Assembly: GCA_029008615.1 (NCBI GenBank)
Contig: JAQXJI010000003.1
Coordinates: 1-64,000, forward strand
Length of the DNA stretch: 64,000 nucleotides
From: Elusimicrobiota bacterium
GTDB taxonomy: Bacteria; Elusimicrobiota; Elusimicrobia; Elusimicrobiales; Elusimicrobiaceae
Reading direction: 5' to 3'
A program made the position numbers and the translations under genes. The notes beneath the pieces were generated by a model. That model was not told the origin of the DNA. It saw nothing but the letters and a program-made list of their open reading frames with translations, and ran no database searches. Every line of letters begins with the position of its first letter. Position 1 is the stretch's first letter. Below are positions 45,518-53,285 of this stretch, piece after piece.

Positions 45518-45539
45518 TTGTGCCCAAATTTGGGCACAA
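45518..45539. repeat. 22-bp perfect palindrome downstream of tRNA-Arg
   Basis: TTGTGCCCAAA followed directly by its reverse complement TTTGGGCACAA. It lies 27 bp after the tRNA. It may be a processing or termination hairpin, a protein-binding site, or a relic of an integration site. Confidence 0.45.
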
Positions 45540-45551
45540 TCGGGTATAAAC

Positions 45552-45577
45552 AGGGCTTTTAAGGCCCTTTATTTTTT
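45552..45577 (+). terminator. terminator of the tRNA transcript
   Basis: AGGGC/GCCCT stem with an AT loop, followed by TTATTTTTTT. Confidence 0.6.
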
Positions 45578-45634
45578 TGTGCTTCTTAATATTTCAAACA
45601 TATACTAGGGCGCAAATATTTTACTCTCCTTTTA

Positions 45635-45650
45635 TGTTACAATAGCTTTA
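45635..45650 (+). promoter_or_regulatory. extended -10 promoter, leaderless start of the HAD gene
   Basis: TGT then TACAAT (45638-45643), exactly 6 nt and the ATG at 45650. There is no SD. Confidence 0.55.
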
Positions 45651-46249
45651 TGAAAAAAACCGTAATTTTTGATTTGGGCGGGGTTCTTGTGGATTGGAAT
45701 CCCAGATATTTTTACCGTTCCGTTTTTAACGATGACGAGAAAATGGAAGATTTCCTTTCCTCTTGCTGCAATTCCGAGTGGATAGTTGCGATGGACGCCG
45801 GCATTACGGCTAAAGAAAATATCGCCCGCGGGCAAAAAGCCTGCCCGAAATACGCCAAAGAATTGGCCCTTTACGACGAAGGCTGGTATAGTATGTTCGG
45901 CGGAGCGATAGAAGGAACCGTAGAGATACTTAAAAATTTGAAACGGGCCGGAACGCCGCTTTACGCTTTGACGAATTGGTCGGCGGAAAAATTCCCTTGG
46001 GCAAAAGAGAACTTTCCTTTCTTTAATTTGTTTGACGGAATAGTCGTTTCCGGAGAGGAAAAAATCATAAAGCCCAATCCCGAAATTTACAAACGGCTTT
46101 TAAACCGCTATAACCTTAAAGCCGAAAACTGCATTTTTATAGACGATAGTCCCGCCAATGTCGCCGCGGCCCGCGCGCTAGGAATGGAGGGGATAGTGTT
46201 TGTTTCTCCGCTGAGCCTTAAAAAGCAGCTTTCCGCATTGGCTCAATAA
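45650..46249 (+). CDS. HAD-superfamily phosphatase, YihX-like
   Basis: 199 residues. HAD motif I is IFDLGGVLVDWNPR with the nucleophilic aspartate, motif II is LTNWS, motif III Lys lies in EEKIIKPNPEIY and motif IV is FIDDSPANV. The helical cap between motifs I and II makes it an HAD-IA enzyme of the YihX/haloacid dehalogenase-like branch; YihX dephosphorylates glucose 1-phosphate. Substrate not determined. The gene appears leaderless. Confidence 0.88.
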   Translation: MKKTVIFDLGGVLVDWNPRYFYRSVFNDDEKMEDFLSSCCNSEWIVAMDAGITAKENIARGQKACPKYAKELALYDEGWYSMFGGAIEGTVEILKNLKRAGTPLYALTNWSAEKFPWAKENFPFFNLFDGIVVSGEEKIIKPNPEIYKRLLNRYNLKAENCIFIDDSPANVAAARALGMEGIVFVSPLSLKKQLSALAQ

Positions 46250-46261
46250 AACTGACGCATA

Positions 46262-46290
46262 TTGAACCTTTCTCTAAAATGTCTTATAAT
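46262..46290 (+). promoter_or_regulatory. sigma-70-type promoter of the DUF805 gene
   Basis: TTGAAC (46262-46267), a 17-bp spacer and TATAAT (46285-46290). The start would be near 46297, giving a ~33-nt leader with GGAGAG before the ATG. Confidence 0.7.
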
Positions 46291-46329
46291 ATCAAACGCA
46301 AGCTATAAATTATAACGGAGAGTAATTAA

Positions 46330-46644
46330 ATGGAATTATTTAAAAAATATTTCGTTAACATCGTAACCAAAAAATACATTGCTTTTGAAGGATCAGCCGG
46401 CAGAGAAGAGTTTTGGTATTTTACGCTTTTCGCAGCTATAATAAGCTTAGTTTTAGGCTTGATTTTCGCTTTCTTGGCAGGGCTTTTTAATTTGGCGATA
46501 TTGCTGCCGTGGCTCAGCGTAGCGGCAAGACGCCTTAGAAATGCCGGGCACAGCCCTTGGTGGCTTTTAAGCTTGATTTTCGGCATCGGTATTTTTATAG
46601 TGCTTGGTTTATGCACTTTACCGAGCATAAAAGCTTCAAAATAA
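46330..46644 (+). CDS. DUF805 inner-membrane protein
   Basis: 104 residues with the DUF805 layout: an amphipathic N-terminus with FEGSAGREEFWYFTLF, then three hydrophobic segments, and the conserved ARRLRNAGHSPWWLL before the last. Small DUF805 proteins (YhaH-like) are inner-membrane proteins of unknown function. SD GGAGAG is 7 nt from the ATG, and a terminator follows. Confidence 0.87.
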   Translation: MELFKKYFVNIVTKKYIAFEGSAGREEFWYFTLFAAIISLVLGLIFAFLAGLFNLAILLPWLSVAARRLRNAGHSPWWLLSLIFGIGIFIVLGLCTLPSIKASK

Positions 46645-46662
46645 ATAAAATTCAAACTATTG

Positions 46663-46690
46663 AAAAGGCGGCTTTAAAAGCCGCCTTTTT
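46663..46690. terminator. bidirectional intrinsic terminator
   Basis: AAGGCGGCTTT pairs with AAAGCCGCCTT and is flanked by an A-run and a T-run, between the convergent DUF805 and aldo-keto reductase genes. Confidence 0.85.
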
Positions 46691-46718
46691 GCTTTTAACA
46701 AATTGCTTCCTGCGCGGA

Positions 46719-47714
46719 TTAATCGGCGGAAGATATTTTATCTATTTCTTCAAGTTCTTCCTCGGTAAAAGAAGGGAACGCCATTACGCCCAGATTTTCT
46801 TTGACTTGTTCCGGGCGGCTCGCGCCGATAATCACGCTTGTAACGGCTTCGTCGCGCAAAACCCAGTTTAAGGCCATTTGCGCCAAAGTCTGCCCGCGTT
46901 TTTCGGCAACTTTGTTTAAAGCCACTATCTGCAAAAGCCTTTCGGGCGTCAAATCCGCGCGTTTTAAAAATCTGCCGTCTTTGGCGATACGGCTGTCCGA
47001 GGGAACACCGTTTAAATATCTGCCCGTAAGAAGACCCTGCGCCAAAGGGCTGAAAGCTATCAGGCCGAGGCCGTTTTTCAAAGCGTATTTTTTAAGGCTG
47101 TTCTTTTCTATGGTTCTGTCAAATATGGAATATCTTATTTGATTAATTACGAAGGGACAATTAAGATTTTTTAATATTGCAGAGGCTTTTTCGGTGGTTT
47201 CCGCATCATAGTTGGAAATCCCCGCATACAAAGCTTTGCCGGATTTTACGGCTTGATTCAATGCGCCCATAGTTTCTTCAAGCGGGGTTTCTTTGTCCAT
47301 ACGGTGAGAGTAAAATATATCCACGTATTCAAGCCCCATACGTTTAAGGCTTTGGTCAAGGCTGGCAAGCAGATATTTGCGGCTGCCGTTATCTCCGTAA
47401 GGGCCGGGCCACATCAAATATCCGGCTTTTGTGCTGATTATAAGTTCGTCGCGGTAAGGTTTTAAATCCCCGTTGATTATTTTGCCGAAGTTTTCTTCCG
47501 CCGCGCCGGGAATCGGCCCGTAATTGTTGGCAAGGTCAAAATGGGTTATGCCGTTGTCAAAAGCCGTAAAGCAAATGGCTTTCATATTGTCAAAATCATC
47601 ATTGGTGCCGAAATTGTGCCACAACCCCAAAGAAACCGCCGGTAATTTAAGCCCGCTCAATCCGCAGCGGTTGAACTTCATTTTAGAATATCTGCTTTCG
47701 TCAGCTTTGTACAT
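46719..47714 (-). CDS. aldo/keto reductase, YghZ/GpR-like
   Basis: 331 residues, TIM-barrel aldo-keto reductase of the KCNAB/AKR14-like group. The tetrad is visible: Asp and Tyr in FDLANNYGP, Lys in IISTKAGY and His in FYSHRMD. SPLAQGLLTGRYL and IIGASRPEQVKENL near the C-terminus bind NADPH. E. coli YghZ reduces L-glyceraldehyde 3-phosphate and methylglyoxal, so detoxification of reactive aldehydes is likely. SD GGAGG is strong. It lies 12 bp after asnA on the same strand, so they may share a transcript. Confidence 0.92.
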   Translation of the reverse strand: MYKADESRYSKMKFNRCGLSGLKLPAVSLGLWHNFGTNDDFDNMKAICFTAFDNGITHFDLANNYGPIPGAAEENFGKIINGDLKPYRDELIISTKAGYLMWPGPYGDNGSRKYLLASLDQSLKRMGLEYVDIFYSHRMDKETPLEETMGALNQAVKSGKALYAGISNYDAETTEKASAILKNLNCPFVINQIRYSIFDRTIEKNSLKKYALKNGLGLIAFSPLAQGLLTGRYLNGVPSDSRIAKDGRFLKRADLTPERLLQIVALNKVAEKRGQTLAQMALNWVLRDEAVTSVIIGASRPEQVKENLGVMAFPSFTEEELEEIDKISSAD

Positions 47715-47726
47715 AGAAAACCTCCG

Positions 47727-48734
47727 TTACAATAAATTTATACCGTTTGCGGAACATTCCTCCCGCATACCTTCCGGCCATAAAGAGGCCTGTACTTCCC
47801 CTATATGCGCTTTGCCCAGCAAAAGCATACACAGACGGCTTTGGCCTATTCCGCCGCCTATGGTAAGCGGCAATTTATCCTCTAAAATCAATTTGTGATA
47901 AAGATACTTTTTACGTTCCGGGCAGCCGGCGGCTTCAAGCTGTTTTTGCAAGGAGCCGGCATCAACGCGTATGCCCATAGAAGAAAGCTCAAAAGCGTCT
48001 TCAAGCACTTCATTGTAAACCAACAAATCCCCGTTTAAAGCCCAATCGTCATAATCCGGCGCGCGCCCGTCGTGGGGAAGGCCGTTTTTTAAAGGCCCTC
48101 CTATGCCGGAAACAAACACCGTTTTATGTTCTTTGGTTACGGCCCTTTCCCTTTCCTTAGGGGTAAGCGCGGGGTACTTGGATTCCAAATCGGCGGCGGA
48201 AATAAAATAGACTTCGCGGCTGATTTCTGTTTTTACGGCGGGATACTTCGCCTTAAGTTCCTGTAAGGTGTCCGCCAAAACGCCGGTTATCTTTAAAACT
48301 GTTTTTTTAAGCGTATCCATATTGCGCCGCTCTTTATTAATTATAAGCTCCCAATCCCATTGGTCAACGTAGATTGAATGGAGATTATCCGTTTCTTCGT
48401 CGCGGCGTATGGCGTTCATATCGGTATATAAGCCTTCGCCCGGTGCGAAAGAGTAAAGCTTAAGGGCCATACGCTTCCATTTTGCCAAGGAATGCACTAT
48501 AACGGCTTTTACGCCGGTCTGCTTTAAATCAAAAGAAACGGGCCTTTCGACTCCGTTCAAATCGTCGTTAAGGCCGCTGTCTTCTTCCACGAAAAGCGGA
48601 GCGGAGACCCTTTCCAAATTAAGCGCCGAAGCCAGCTTGCGCTGGAAAGTGTCTTTGATAAATTTTATCGCTCTTTGAGTTTGCCTTAAATCCGTAGAGC
48701 TTTTATAGTTTTCCGGGAGTATAAGTTTCTTCAT
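47727..48734 (-). CDS. asnA: asparagine synthetase A (aspartate-ammonia ligase)
   Basis: 335 residues, close to E. coli AsnA (330). A class II aminoacyl-tRNA-synthetase-like fold is indicated by SAPLFVEEDSGLNDDLNGVERPV, HSLAKWKR, GEGLYTDMNAIRRDE, YVDQWDWE and the C-terminal IGGGIGQSRL. It makes asparagine from aspartate, ammonia and ATP. It has no SD; TACAAT on the minus strand lies exactly 6 nt before the ATG, so the mRNA may be leaderless. Confidence 0.96.
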   Translation of the reverse strand: MKKLILPENYKSSTDLRQTQRAIKFIKDTFQRKLASALNLERVSAPLFVEEDSGLNDDLNGVERPVSFDLKQTGVKAVIVHSLAKWKRMALKLYSFAPGEGLYTDMNAIRRDEETDNLHSIYVDQWDWELIINKERRNMDTLKKTVLKITGVLADTLQELKAKYPAVKTEISREVYFISAADLESKYPALTPKERERAVTKEHKTVFVSGIGGPLKNGLPHDGRAPDYDDWALNGDLLVYNEVLEDAFELSSMGIRVDAGSLQKQLEAAGCPERKKYLYHKLILEDKLPLTIGGGIGQSRLCMLLLGKAHIGEVQASLWPEGMREECSANGINLL

Positions 48735-48773
48735 TAATAAATTGTATAAAAAAGCCCGGCAAAAGTGGGGAAA

Positions 48774-48802
48774 TTGACAAAAACCTCGTTTTTTGATATT
48801 TT
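48774..48802 (+). promoter_or_regulatory. sigma-70-type promoter of the phage-tail-like cassette
   Basis: A perfect TTGACA (48774-48779), a 17-bp spacer and TATTTT (48797-48802) preceded by TGA, i.e. an extended -10. The start would be near 48809. Confidence 0.65.
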
Positions 48803-48816
48803 TTTCTCAGGGAGAG

Positions 48817-48846
48817 CCTCATATAAACTTTAATATGAGGTTTTTT
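48817..48846 (+). promoter_or_regulatory. 5' hairpin with T-run that covers the Shine-Dalgarno
   Basis: CCTCATAT pairs with ATATGAGG around an 8-nt loop and is followed by six Ts. The right arm contains GAGG, the only SD candidate, 7 nt before the ATG at 48848. The element looks like a terminator and at the same time would hide the ribosome site. Confidence 0.6.
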
Positions 48847-48847
48847 A

Positions 48848-49153
48848 ATGCTTATAACAGATTTTTCCCAAAATCCCGCCATAAACAAAAGTGTAAAACT
48901 GACGGAAATCGCCGCCTGTACCAACGGCAGAAGCGAATGCGTCAGCCTGCTGGCAACAGGCTCCGTTATCGGCGGAGAAATACAATTGCAGGTAAGCCAA
49001 GACGACGCAAACTATTATCCTCTCACCGATGAAAACGGCGTTCAGATTATTTTAAAACCTAATACGCCTTTATATCTTAAATTCGCCAATTTGTATTTAA
49101 AATGCAATTTAAGCGGCATTTCTTCCGACAATCTTAAAATAACGGTGCAGTAA
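48848..49153 (+). CDS. small hypothetical protein of a phage-tail-like cassette
   Basis: 101 residues, no signal peptide, rich in beta-type sequence (VSLLATGSVIGGEIQLQVSQ, PLYLKFANLYLKCNL). No family was recognised. The next gene starts 1 nt after its stop, so they are co-translated. Short beta-rich proteins preceding a tail or receptor-binding protein are common in phage tail modules, which is the best guess. Translation start may be controlled by the preceding hairpin. Confidence 0.55.
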   Translation: MLITDFSQNPAINKSVKLTEIAACTNGRSECVSLLATGSVIGGEIQLQVSQDDANYYPLTDENGVQIILKPNTPLYLKFANLYLKCNLSGISSDNLKITVQ

Positions 49154-49154
49154 A

Positions 49155-50267
49155 ATGCGAACTTCCCTTATAACATCTCTTAAAGAGAGCTTGAAGTTTA
49201 AGAGCGGATGCGGATTTCTGCCAACAAATTATAATTGGACAAAACCGGCTTGCTGGCCGGAACTGCGCAATATAACCCCAAACGGAAGCATATCTTTGCT
49301 TATATGCGATAAATATCCTTATCTTGACTTCTCCGCATCGTGTACCGGTGGATACTGCGTAACAATAGACGGCAATATGTATGCTTTATACGACAGCGGC
49401 GCACCGTGCCATATAGCGATATCGGATATATCATCGCTTGGAATACTATCCGATTATCCGGAAGCGCTGACGCTACATACTGTAAATATAACGCCGCGCA
49501 ATGCCGGCGGGCGGATATCTTCCTTTAAATGTTTTGCGGCTGATACCGGTATAAAAGAAGAACAAGGCATTTTGTGGGCGCATTTTAACATTGAGGAAAC
49601 AATAAATTTATATCTTGCATTCAGCCGCAGCAATATGGAATACGCGAACCCTATGCTTACGGCAGTAACGGCAAAAAACAATTTGATAAAAGTTTCTTCA
49701 ATACAGGAAACTTTTTATTTATGTTCTATGCTTGAGTATCTGCCGGCGTTTGACTTTTCCCATACGCCAAGCAGCATTTCGGCTTCATTCTATTTATGCT
49801 CAAAGTTAAAGGATATCAATCTTCAGAATACGGCTTTTACCAATATGTATAATTCCTTTACCGGCGCGCAAGAAATCGAAAAGATAAACATTTTCGCCCC
49901 GAAATGGGATAAACTTCAAACAGCTTCGGAATTTCTCGTAAATCTGCCGAAACTTAATATGCCTATACTCGACTTAAGCGAAGCGGATCTGCTGGAAAGT
50001 GTCAAATGCTATGGCAATTCCCAAACGCCTATGAGCGGATTTAAGGGATTGCTTGTCAGCAACAAAGCAAAATTCAACGGCAGCGCGCCTCAAATAAAAC
50101 TTGATTATACGGGACTTGACAAAAAAGCTCTTAAATCGCTTTTTGAAAGCCTGCCGCAAGTTTATGATTCTCAAAAAATAAGCATTATCGGCGCGGAAGG
50201 GACAACAGATCTCACTCAAGAAGATATCGCCTCGGCGACGGATAAAGGATGGGAGGTGCTGCTGTGA
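49155..50267 (+). CDS. BspA-like leucine-rich-repeat protein, phage tail or surface adhesin type
   Basis: 370 residues without signal peptide. Residues ~180-330 contain irregular BspA/DUF285-type repeats with units such as LKDINLQNTAFTNMYNSF and LPKLNMPILDLSEAD. The C-terminus (LDKKALKSLFESLPQVYD, then a TTDLTQEDIASATDKGWEVLL-like end) is the kind of ending found in receptor-binding proteins of gut phages. The lack of an export signal argues for a virion or tail-like particle component rather than a classical surface protein. It overlaps the next gene by 4 bp (GTGA). Confidence 0.6.
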   Translation: MRTSLITSLKESLKFKSGCGFLPTNYNWTKPACWPELRNITPNGSISLLICDKYPYLDFSASCTGGYCVTIDGNMYALYDSGAPCHIAISDISSLGILSDYPEALTLHTVNITPRNAGGRISSFKCFAADTGIKEEQGILWAHFNIEETINLYLAFSRSNMEYANPMLTAVTAKNNLIKVSSIQETFYLCSMLEYLPAFDFSHTPSSISASFYLCSKLKDINLQNTAFTNMYNSFTGAQEIEKINIFAPKWDKLQTASEFLVNLPKLNMPILDLSEADLLESVKCYGNSQTPMSGFKGLLVSNKAKFNGSAPQIKLDYTGLDKKALKSLFESLPQVYDSQKISIIGAEGTTDLTQEDIASATDKGWEVLL

Positions 50268-50437
50268 AGTATCAAAAAATTGAAGACCCGGAAGGAAAAT
50301 ATATCGGGGAAGACGGCAAATTATACACTTTGCTTTTCTGCAACCGAGCCATTGGCCCTAAAGGGGAAAATATAAACTGGGGGGAATTTAAAACTTTAAA
50401 ATCCGCCCTGAAAAAACTTACGCTGAAAAAATTATAA
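50264..50437 (+). CDS. 57-residue protein closing the phage-tail-like cassette
   Basis: Starts with GTG 7 nt after GGGAGG and overlaps the stop of the previous gene as GTGA. The protein VKYQKIEDPEGKYIGEDGKL... is charged and lysine-rich at the end (LKKLTLKKL). No family was recognised. Such short partners often follow tail fibre genes (chaperone-like roles), but this is only contextual. Confidence 0.6.
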   Translation: MKYQKIEDPEGKYIGEDGKLYTLLFCNRAIGPKGENINWGEFKTLKSALKKLTLKKL

Positions 50438-50440
50438 AAC

Positions 50441-50467
50441 AATCCCCGGCCGACAAAGCCGGGGATT
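50441..50467. terminator. bidirectional intrinsic terminator, 10-bp stem
   Basis: AATCCCCGGC pairs with GCCGGGGATT around a 7-nt loop. The better T-rich tail is on the minus strand, serving the convergent phosphatase gene. Confidence 0.75.
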
Positions 50468-50489
50468 ATAGCTAATAACGCAAATTATT

Positions 50490-50942
50490 TTAGTTTTCCG
50501 TCAATTTGTCCGCAACGGCCTTTACGGCCCGCTTAAGCTTCTCCATAGTTTTATAAAACGCCCGGCCGCTTTTGGATATAGGGTCCTCCAAATCTTTTTC
50601 TTCCCCGTATGCATAATCCAACAAAAGATATATTTTATCCGAAAATTCGGAATATTTATCCAGTAAATAATCAAGTTGGTCTTCCGTCATTACCAAAATC
50701 AAATCCGCCTTTTGCATATCCGCCCCGGAAAGCAAAGCGGCGCAATGCCCGTCAAACAGGATATTTTCTTCTTTTAAGAATTCGGTTATTTTTGATGGAA
50801 CGCTAAAATAAGACTGGGCGAAAATCCCTCTGGAAAAGACATTTATGTCCCTGCGGTTCTTTTCCGATAAAAACTTTTTCAGCAGTTCCTGCGCGCTGAA
50901 ACTGCGGCATATATTGGCGTGGCAGACAAAACATATATTCAT
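50490..50942 (-). CDS. low-molecular-weight protein-tyrosine phosphatase (Wzb/Etp-like)
   Basis: 150 residues. The P-loop C-x5-R-S is C7 to R13 (CHANICRS) and the general acid lies in EDPISKSG near residue 119, the two hallmarks of the family. Next to a Wzc-like kinase and OPX protein it most likely dephosphorylates the kinase tail and so controls polysaccharide assembly. It is transcribed divergently from the polysaccharide operon across a 37-bp gap. Confidence 0.92.
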   Translation of the reverse strand: MNICFVCHANICRSFSAQELLKKFLSEKNRRDINVFSRGIFAQSYFSVPSKITEFLKEENILFDGHCAALLSGADMQKADLILVMTEDQLDYLLDKYSEFSDKIYLLLDYAYGEEKDLEDPISKSGRAFYKTMEKLKRAVKAVADKLTEN

Positions 50943-50979
50943 ATAAAGTAACTATATCAAATTTTATAGAATAAATATT

Positions 50980-52602
50980 ATGGGATTAATATATTCTGTT
51001 TTACTTATGGCAGCGATGCTGTTCCTTACCGTGTTCTTCGGAGGGGGAGAACCATGGGTTCAGCTTTTTACTTACGCTTTTGTATATACGGGGGCCGTAA
51101 TTCTTTTGTTCAAAAGGCGGCGCATCTACTTGCCAAAAGCGGGAAAAATTATAGCCTCGGTTCTGATATCGCTTTTTATATTATCCTTGCTGCAAGCCTT
51201 AAATCCCAGAACCTTGCTTGACGCAAAAACATTTATTCCTTTTACTTTTTCGCCTCTTTATACATGGCAGGCCGCGCAAAGAATACTGTTCGGGATTTCG
51301 CTTTTCTATATAGTAACCAATGCGATAGAAAGCTCCAAATATACAAAACTCCTTCTTATAATGACGATAATATGCGCCTTATATGCTTTGTGCGCCGCTT
51401 TAATGTATAAAGGTTGGCAATACAGTTTTTTGCTTACAGGTTTTAAAACCCACTCTTTCGGCCCTTTTATAAGCAGAAATCACGGCGCGGCTTTTATGAT
51501 GATGTCATTTTTTTCGGCCGCGGCGTTATTTTTGCCGTCTTTTTTCAATAAGGAAAGGGATTTTAACAATCAAAACGGATATAAAAAAATCTTTTTCATT
51601 TTTATATTGATTTTATTGTTTTTCGGCGTTTTTGCCACCAGATCAAGGGGGGGAATATTATCTTTTATTATCGGCCTGTTTACGCTTGCGTGGACGCTTG
51701 TGCTGTCTTTATCTGAAACTAAAAGAAACAAGATACTCTTTTTATCCGTTTTAGTTGGCGCCGGGCTGATATTAATTGCAATCGGCGTGAATAACATTGA
51801 TTTTATAAATTCTTTTTCCAGGAGAAGCGCAGGGTTTTCCTGGTCGGTAAGAAAAGCATTGTATGCAAGCGGTTTGGATATGCTGAAAGATTACCCCCTT
51901 ACCGGCGTGGGATATGACGCTTTTTCCGCAGCGTTAGGGCCATATTTTCCGCAAGGGATAAACAGATTCGTCCTTCGCCTTCACAGCGATTGGCTGGAAC
52001 TGCTTCTATCTGTAGGAATCCCCGTTTTTACCGCTTTGGCGGCGGCCTGCATATATGTCCTGAACCTGTTTTTAAAAAGAATAAAACGCTTGAGTTCAGA
52101 TAAAAAAATAATGTTTTGTTCTCTTTTATCGGGCATTACAGCTTTCTGCGCGGCAAATATTGTGGATTTTCACTTTCATTTAGCGGCAACATATATGATG
52201 TTTTTCATTTTTTTGGGAATATTATGCTGCGAAACCTTCTGGCACGAAGAAGTATCACCCTTTAAAATATCTTTCTATTTAAAGCCGCTTTTTCTGGCGG
52301 CCGCGGCGGTATGCCTTTATTTTTCCTATTTGGAAACAACCGCCTGGCGGCAATACGTAACTGCGCGTATGTACGGAAACGAAAACAAATTAACTTATTA
52401 CAAATCGGCCGCGGAAATATATCCAATCCCCCGATACGCCGAATTATCGGCTACGGAAAGTTATAATATGTCGTTAAACAAACGCATTACTGCCGAAAAA
52501 GCGCAAAATTACAAAAAACAGGCGGCGGATTTATCGGAAAAATATCTTAAAATGTATCCCAAGGAAAAACAACTCTCAAAGATTTACGCCTTAACCCATT
52601 AA
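50980..52602 (+). CDS. O-antigen ligase/polymerase-family membrane protein
   Basis: 540 residues with about 12 hydrophobic segments and the Wzy_C/O-antigen ligase domain (motifs SRNHGAAFMM, ATRSRGG and, in the large periplasmic loop, LTGVGYDAFSAALGPYFP plus HSDWLELLLSVG). It joins or polymerises undecaprenyl-linked glycan on the periplasmic side. A C-terminal ~100-residue soluble part follows. TAGAAT lies 7 nt before the ATG with no SD, so it may be leaderless. A second polymerase-type gene lies at 57591-58733. Confidence 0.85.
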   Translation: MGLIYSVLLMAAMLFLTVFFGGGEPWVQLFTYAFVYTGAVILLFKRRRIYLPKAGKIIASVLISLFILSLLQALNPRTLLDAKTFIPFTFSPLYTWQAAQRILFGISLFYIVTNAIESSKYTKLLLIMTIICALYALCAALMYKGWQYSFLLTGFKTHSFGPFISRNHGAAFMMMSFFSAAALFLPSFFNKERDFNNQNGYKKIFFIFILILLFFGVFATRSRGGILSFIIGLFTLAWTLVLSLSETKRNKILFLSVLVGAGLILIAIGVNNIDFINSFSRRSAGFSWSVRKALYASGLDMLKDYPLTGVGYDAFSAALGPYFPQGINRFVLRLHSDWLELLLSVGIPVFTALAAACIYVLNLFLKRIKRLSSDKKIMFCSLLSGITAFCAANIVDFHFHLAATYMMFFIFLGILCCETFWHEEVSPFKISFYLKPLFLAAAAVCLYFSYLETTAWRQYVTARMYGNENKLTYYKSAAEIYPIPRYAELSATESYNMSLNKRITAEKAQNYKKQAADLSEKYLKMYPKEKQLSKIYALTH

Positions 52603-52615
52603 CAGCAGCTATAAA

Positions 52616-52632
52616 TGATATAATATATTATA
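52616..52632 (+). promoter_or_regulatory. consensus extended -10, leaderless start of the OPX gene
   Basis: TGA followed by a perfect TATAAT (52619-52624), then 7 nt and the ATG at 52632. No SD is present, so the exporter genes may have their own start besides read-through from the gene upstream. Confidence 0.55.
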
Positions 52633-53276
52633 TGAACAAATTTATACCCCTATTTATACTGACTTTCTTTACCTTGGCCTGCACAACCCGGGAAAATATA
52701 AAAGAAAAGCCTAAATTAGGCCAAAATAATATTTTAACCGATATACAAAATCAAATAGAAAACATAAGAATTTCTAATGATTATTTATTGCAGCCCGGCG
52801 ATCTGCTTGAAGTAAAAGTCTATATGGAAGAAAATATGGACAGAACTTTAAGAATCAGCGCAAACGGGACGATAACTTTCCCGCTGGTCGGCAATATAAA
52901 AGTTGGGGGGATGTCCGTCGCCGCGGCGGAAGGGAAACTTTCCGACGAATTAAAAAGATATATCAAAAATCCGCAAATATCTATGCTGATAAAAGAATAC
53001 GGCAATAAAACCGTGTATCTTTTGGGCCAAGTGCAAAAACCCTCCGCAATAGAAATACCGCCGGAAAAGCCTCTTACCGTGCTTGAAGCCATAACCTCCG
53101 TAGGCGGTTTTACGGATATCGCGGCGCCTTCAAAGGTGAAAGTGCTGAGAATGGAAAACGGCCGTCAAAAAGCGATAGACGTTGATATCGCGCAAATAAC
53201 AAAATACGGACAGAAATCATTGGATATAACCCTTATGCCGGGCGACGTCGTATTTGTCCCGCAGAGTATGTTCTAG
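52632..53276 (+). CDS. polysaccharide export lipoprotein (OPX, Wza-like)
   Basis: 214 residues. A lipoprotein signal ends with the lipobox LACT near residue 17. The Poly_export domain begins with LLQPGDLLEVKVYMEENMDR and the SLBB segment follows (VYLLGQVQKPSAIEIPPEKP). It forms, or helps to form, the outer-membrane channel for the glycan, together with the kinase/copolymerase encoded 9 bp downstream. It is shorter than Wza (~380) and lacks the long C-terminal helix, so it resembles short OPX proteins. Confidence 0.9.
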   Translation: MNKFIPLFILTFFTLACTTRENIKEKPKLGQNNILTDIQNQIENIRISNDYLLQPGDLLEVKVYMEENMDRTLRISANGTITFPLVGNIKVGGMSVAAAEGKLSDELKRYIKNPQISMLIKEYGNKTVYLLGQVQKPSAIEIPPEKPLTVLEAITSVGGFTDIAAPSKVKVLRMENGRQKAIDVDIAQITKYGQKSLDITLMPGDVVFVPQSMF

Positions 53277-53285
53277 GATGACGAA

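Noticed and set aside
48775-48845. antiterminator pairing of AAAAACCTC (48778-48786 region) with GAGGTTTTT (48837-48845)
   Set aside because: The left arm lies within the predicted promoter spacer, upstream of the start site, so it would not be in the RNA.
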